From positions 148,244 through 212,243 of the forward strand of contig JAMPXP010000007.1 of the NCBI GenBank assembly GCA_023701135.1: a stretch of 64,000 nt of DNA, written 5' to 3'. The notes beneath the pieces were generated by a model. The model saw only the letters and a program-made list of their open reading frames with translations, did no database searches and had not been told where the DNA came from. Shown piece by piece: positions 63,175 to 64,000 of this stretch (the stretch's first letter is position 1; every line of letters begins with the position of its first letter). Source of the stretch: Desulfobacula sp. (lineage in GTDB: Bacteria; Desulfobacterota; Desulfobacteria; Desulfobacterales; Desulfobacteraceae). A program made the translations under genes and the position numbers.

Positions 63175-63858
63175 ATGGTTGGATTTCTTAAAAAAATAAT
63201 TCAAAAAAAACCTCATCTAAAAGAAAATACAAACCTGATTGAGAAGTTTACTGAAATCTATTCAAAGAATATTTTTGGTGGAAAGGAATCACGTTCAGGG
63301 GAAGGGTCAAATATGATTCAATCGGCTGAAATTCGACGAGAAATTCCAATATTGTTACAAAAATTTAACATCAGGACATTCATAGATGCGCCCTGTGGAG
63401 ATTGGTTCTGGATGAAACAGACCCATCTCGGAGTGAAACAATATACAGGGATTGATATTGTAAAGGCTTTGATAGAAAAAAATCAGCAAGAGTTTGGGAA
63501 TGAATCCATTAATTTTATTTGTCTGAATCTGGTCAATGAGCAGCTACCTCAGGCCGATCTAATTTTTAGTCGTGATTGTCTAGTCCATTTGACATTCAAT
63601 GATGCACTCAAAGTAATTGCAAATTTCAAACAAAGCGGGTCAACATACTTATTAACCACAACTTTTACAGATAGGATAAATAATATTGATTTAAGAGGCA
63701 ATGATTTTTGGCGACCAATCAATTTAGAGTTATCCCCATTTAGTTTCCCCAAACCAGTTGCATTGATAAATGAAAAATGTACTGAGTATCATGGGCAGTA
63801 TTCTGACAAGAGTTTAGGCTTATGGCCGTTGGATCAAATTGAACTTCAAACATATTAA
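63175..63858 (+). CDS. Class I SAM-dependent methyltransferase
   Basis: A 227-residue methyltransferase with the distinctive motif I FIDAPCGDWFWMK near 67-79, then YTGIDIVKALIEKN and DLIFSRDCLVHLTF near 126-139. The DAPCGD form is found in a family of small methyltransferases in polysaccharide loci. ATG 63175 was selected because GAGG at 63165 lies six bases upstream; a TTG at 63157 and an ATG at 63163 lie further up in frame. It is the last complete gene before the transposase fragment. Confidence 0.78.
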   Translation: MVGFLKKIIQKKPHLKENTNLIEKFTEIYSKNIFGGKESRSGEGSNMIQSAEIRREIPILLQKFNIRTFIDAPCGDWFWMKQTHLGVKQYTGIDIVKALIEKNQQEFGNESINFICLNLVNEQLPQADLIFSRDCLVHLTFNDALKVIANFKQSGSTYLLTTTFTDRINNIDLRGNDFWRPINLELSPFSFPKPVALINEKCTEYHGQYSDKSLGLWPLDQIELQTY

Positions 63859-64000
63859 CACGGCAAAATAATACGTGACATAAAAGTAGTAATTTGTTAT
63901 AGTGGTTCATGGAAAAAACAGACGCACGCAAACTGGGCACAGATGCTCAACAGGAAATCAGGAATCAGGTTATCCGCCTAAGAGAACAGGGTTATAAGCG
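63859..64000 (+). mobile_element. Left part of an IS630-type insertion sequence
   Basis: The start of a transposase gene 50 bases after the last glycan gene implies that an insertion sequence begins in this gap. The exact left end and any TA target duplication are not determined, so the start given is only the earliest possible limit. Confidence 0.4.
63909..64000 (+). CDS. IS630-type transposase, N-terminal fragment (3' end outside window)
   Basis: The last 92 bases encode 30 complete residues starting MEKTDARKLGTDAQQEIRNQ and continuing VIRLREQGYKR, the typical start of IS630-family transposases just before the helix-turn-helix. No end repeat of the element can be confirmed because the right end is outside the window; the left end must lie between the methyltransferase stop (63858) and 63908. 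It marks the downstream border of the glycan locus as seen here. Whether the element is intact cannot be judged. Confidence 0.75.
   Translation, partial: MEKTDARKLGTDAQQEIRNQVIRLREQGYK

Noticed and set aside
1..64000. CRISPR array, tRNA or rRNA genes, phage genes
   Set aside because: No regularly spaced repeats, cloverleaf-like stretches or phage structural genes were noticed in reading the window.

Overview
The window looks like a chromosomal segment of a Gram-negative bacterium, most likely a sulfate-reducing deltaproteobacterium of the Desulfobacterales type. This is inferred from gene content and order (lon, tsaB, psd, pssA, greA, rpoZ, a TtcA-like gene, folE2), from the moderate GC content and from a MarR-type regulator of the kind tied to exopolysaccharide loci. 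No rRNA or tRNA gene is present to confirm it.

Positions 1-5620 are a plus-strand housekeeping block: the end of Lon protease, TsaB, phosphatidylserine decarboxylase and synthase, GreA, RNA polymerase omega, a tRNA-thiolation-type ATPase and GTP cyclohydrolase FolE2. A minus-strand group follows (8804 down to 5630): a small exported protein of unknown role, an M18 aminopeptidase and a PBP4-type D-Ala-D-Ala peptidase. From 8944 to 10557 there is a lipoprotein and an OmpA-domain coiled-coil protein, closed by a strong terminator at 10587-10618.

Positions 10667-63858 hold a very large surface-glycan locus, all on the plus strand, with many 4- or 8-base gene overlaps. It opens with an EPS-type MarR regulator, a promoter candidate (11091-11119) and a leader of about 170 bases that can fold. 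The first genes (11300-14082) form a WbpB/WbpD/WbpE-like set for a 2,3-diamino-uronic acid. Two epimerase-aminotransferase pairs, an LPG-synthase/flippase-like membrane protein, three glutamine-dependent amidotransferases (AsnB family), an ABC exporter (Wzm/Wzt with an enlarged Wzt), a FemAB-like acyltransferase, a NodU-type carbamoyltransferase, a NodB-like deacetylase overlapping a formyltransferase, nine methyltransferase-like genes, four radical SAM proteins, several cytoplasmic glycosyltransferases and three GT-C-like membrane proteins follow. The presence of Wzm/Wzt without an evident Wzx/Wzy pair points to an ABC-exported O-antigen or capsule. The large number of decorating enzymes predicts an amidated, carbamoylated, methylated and probably N-formylated glycan.

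The most unusual genes lie at 37973-45849: an AT-rich block with a radical SAM protein joined to a NodB-like domain, a second B12-type radical SAM protein, and a deacetylase translationally coupled to a formyltransferase. The window ends in the first codons of an IS630-type transposase at 63909. No intergenic gap exceeds 300 bases.
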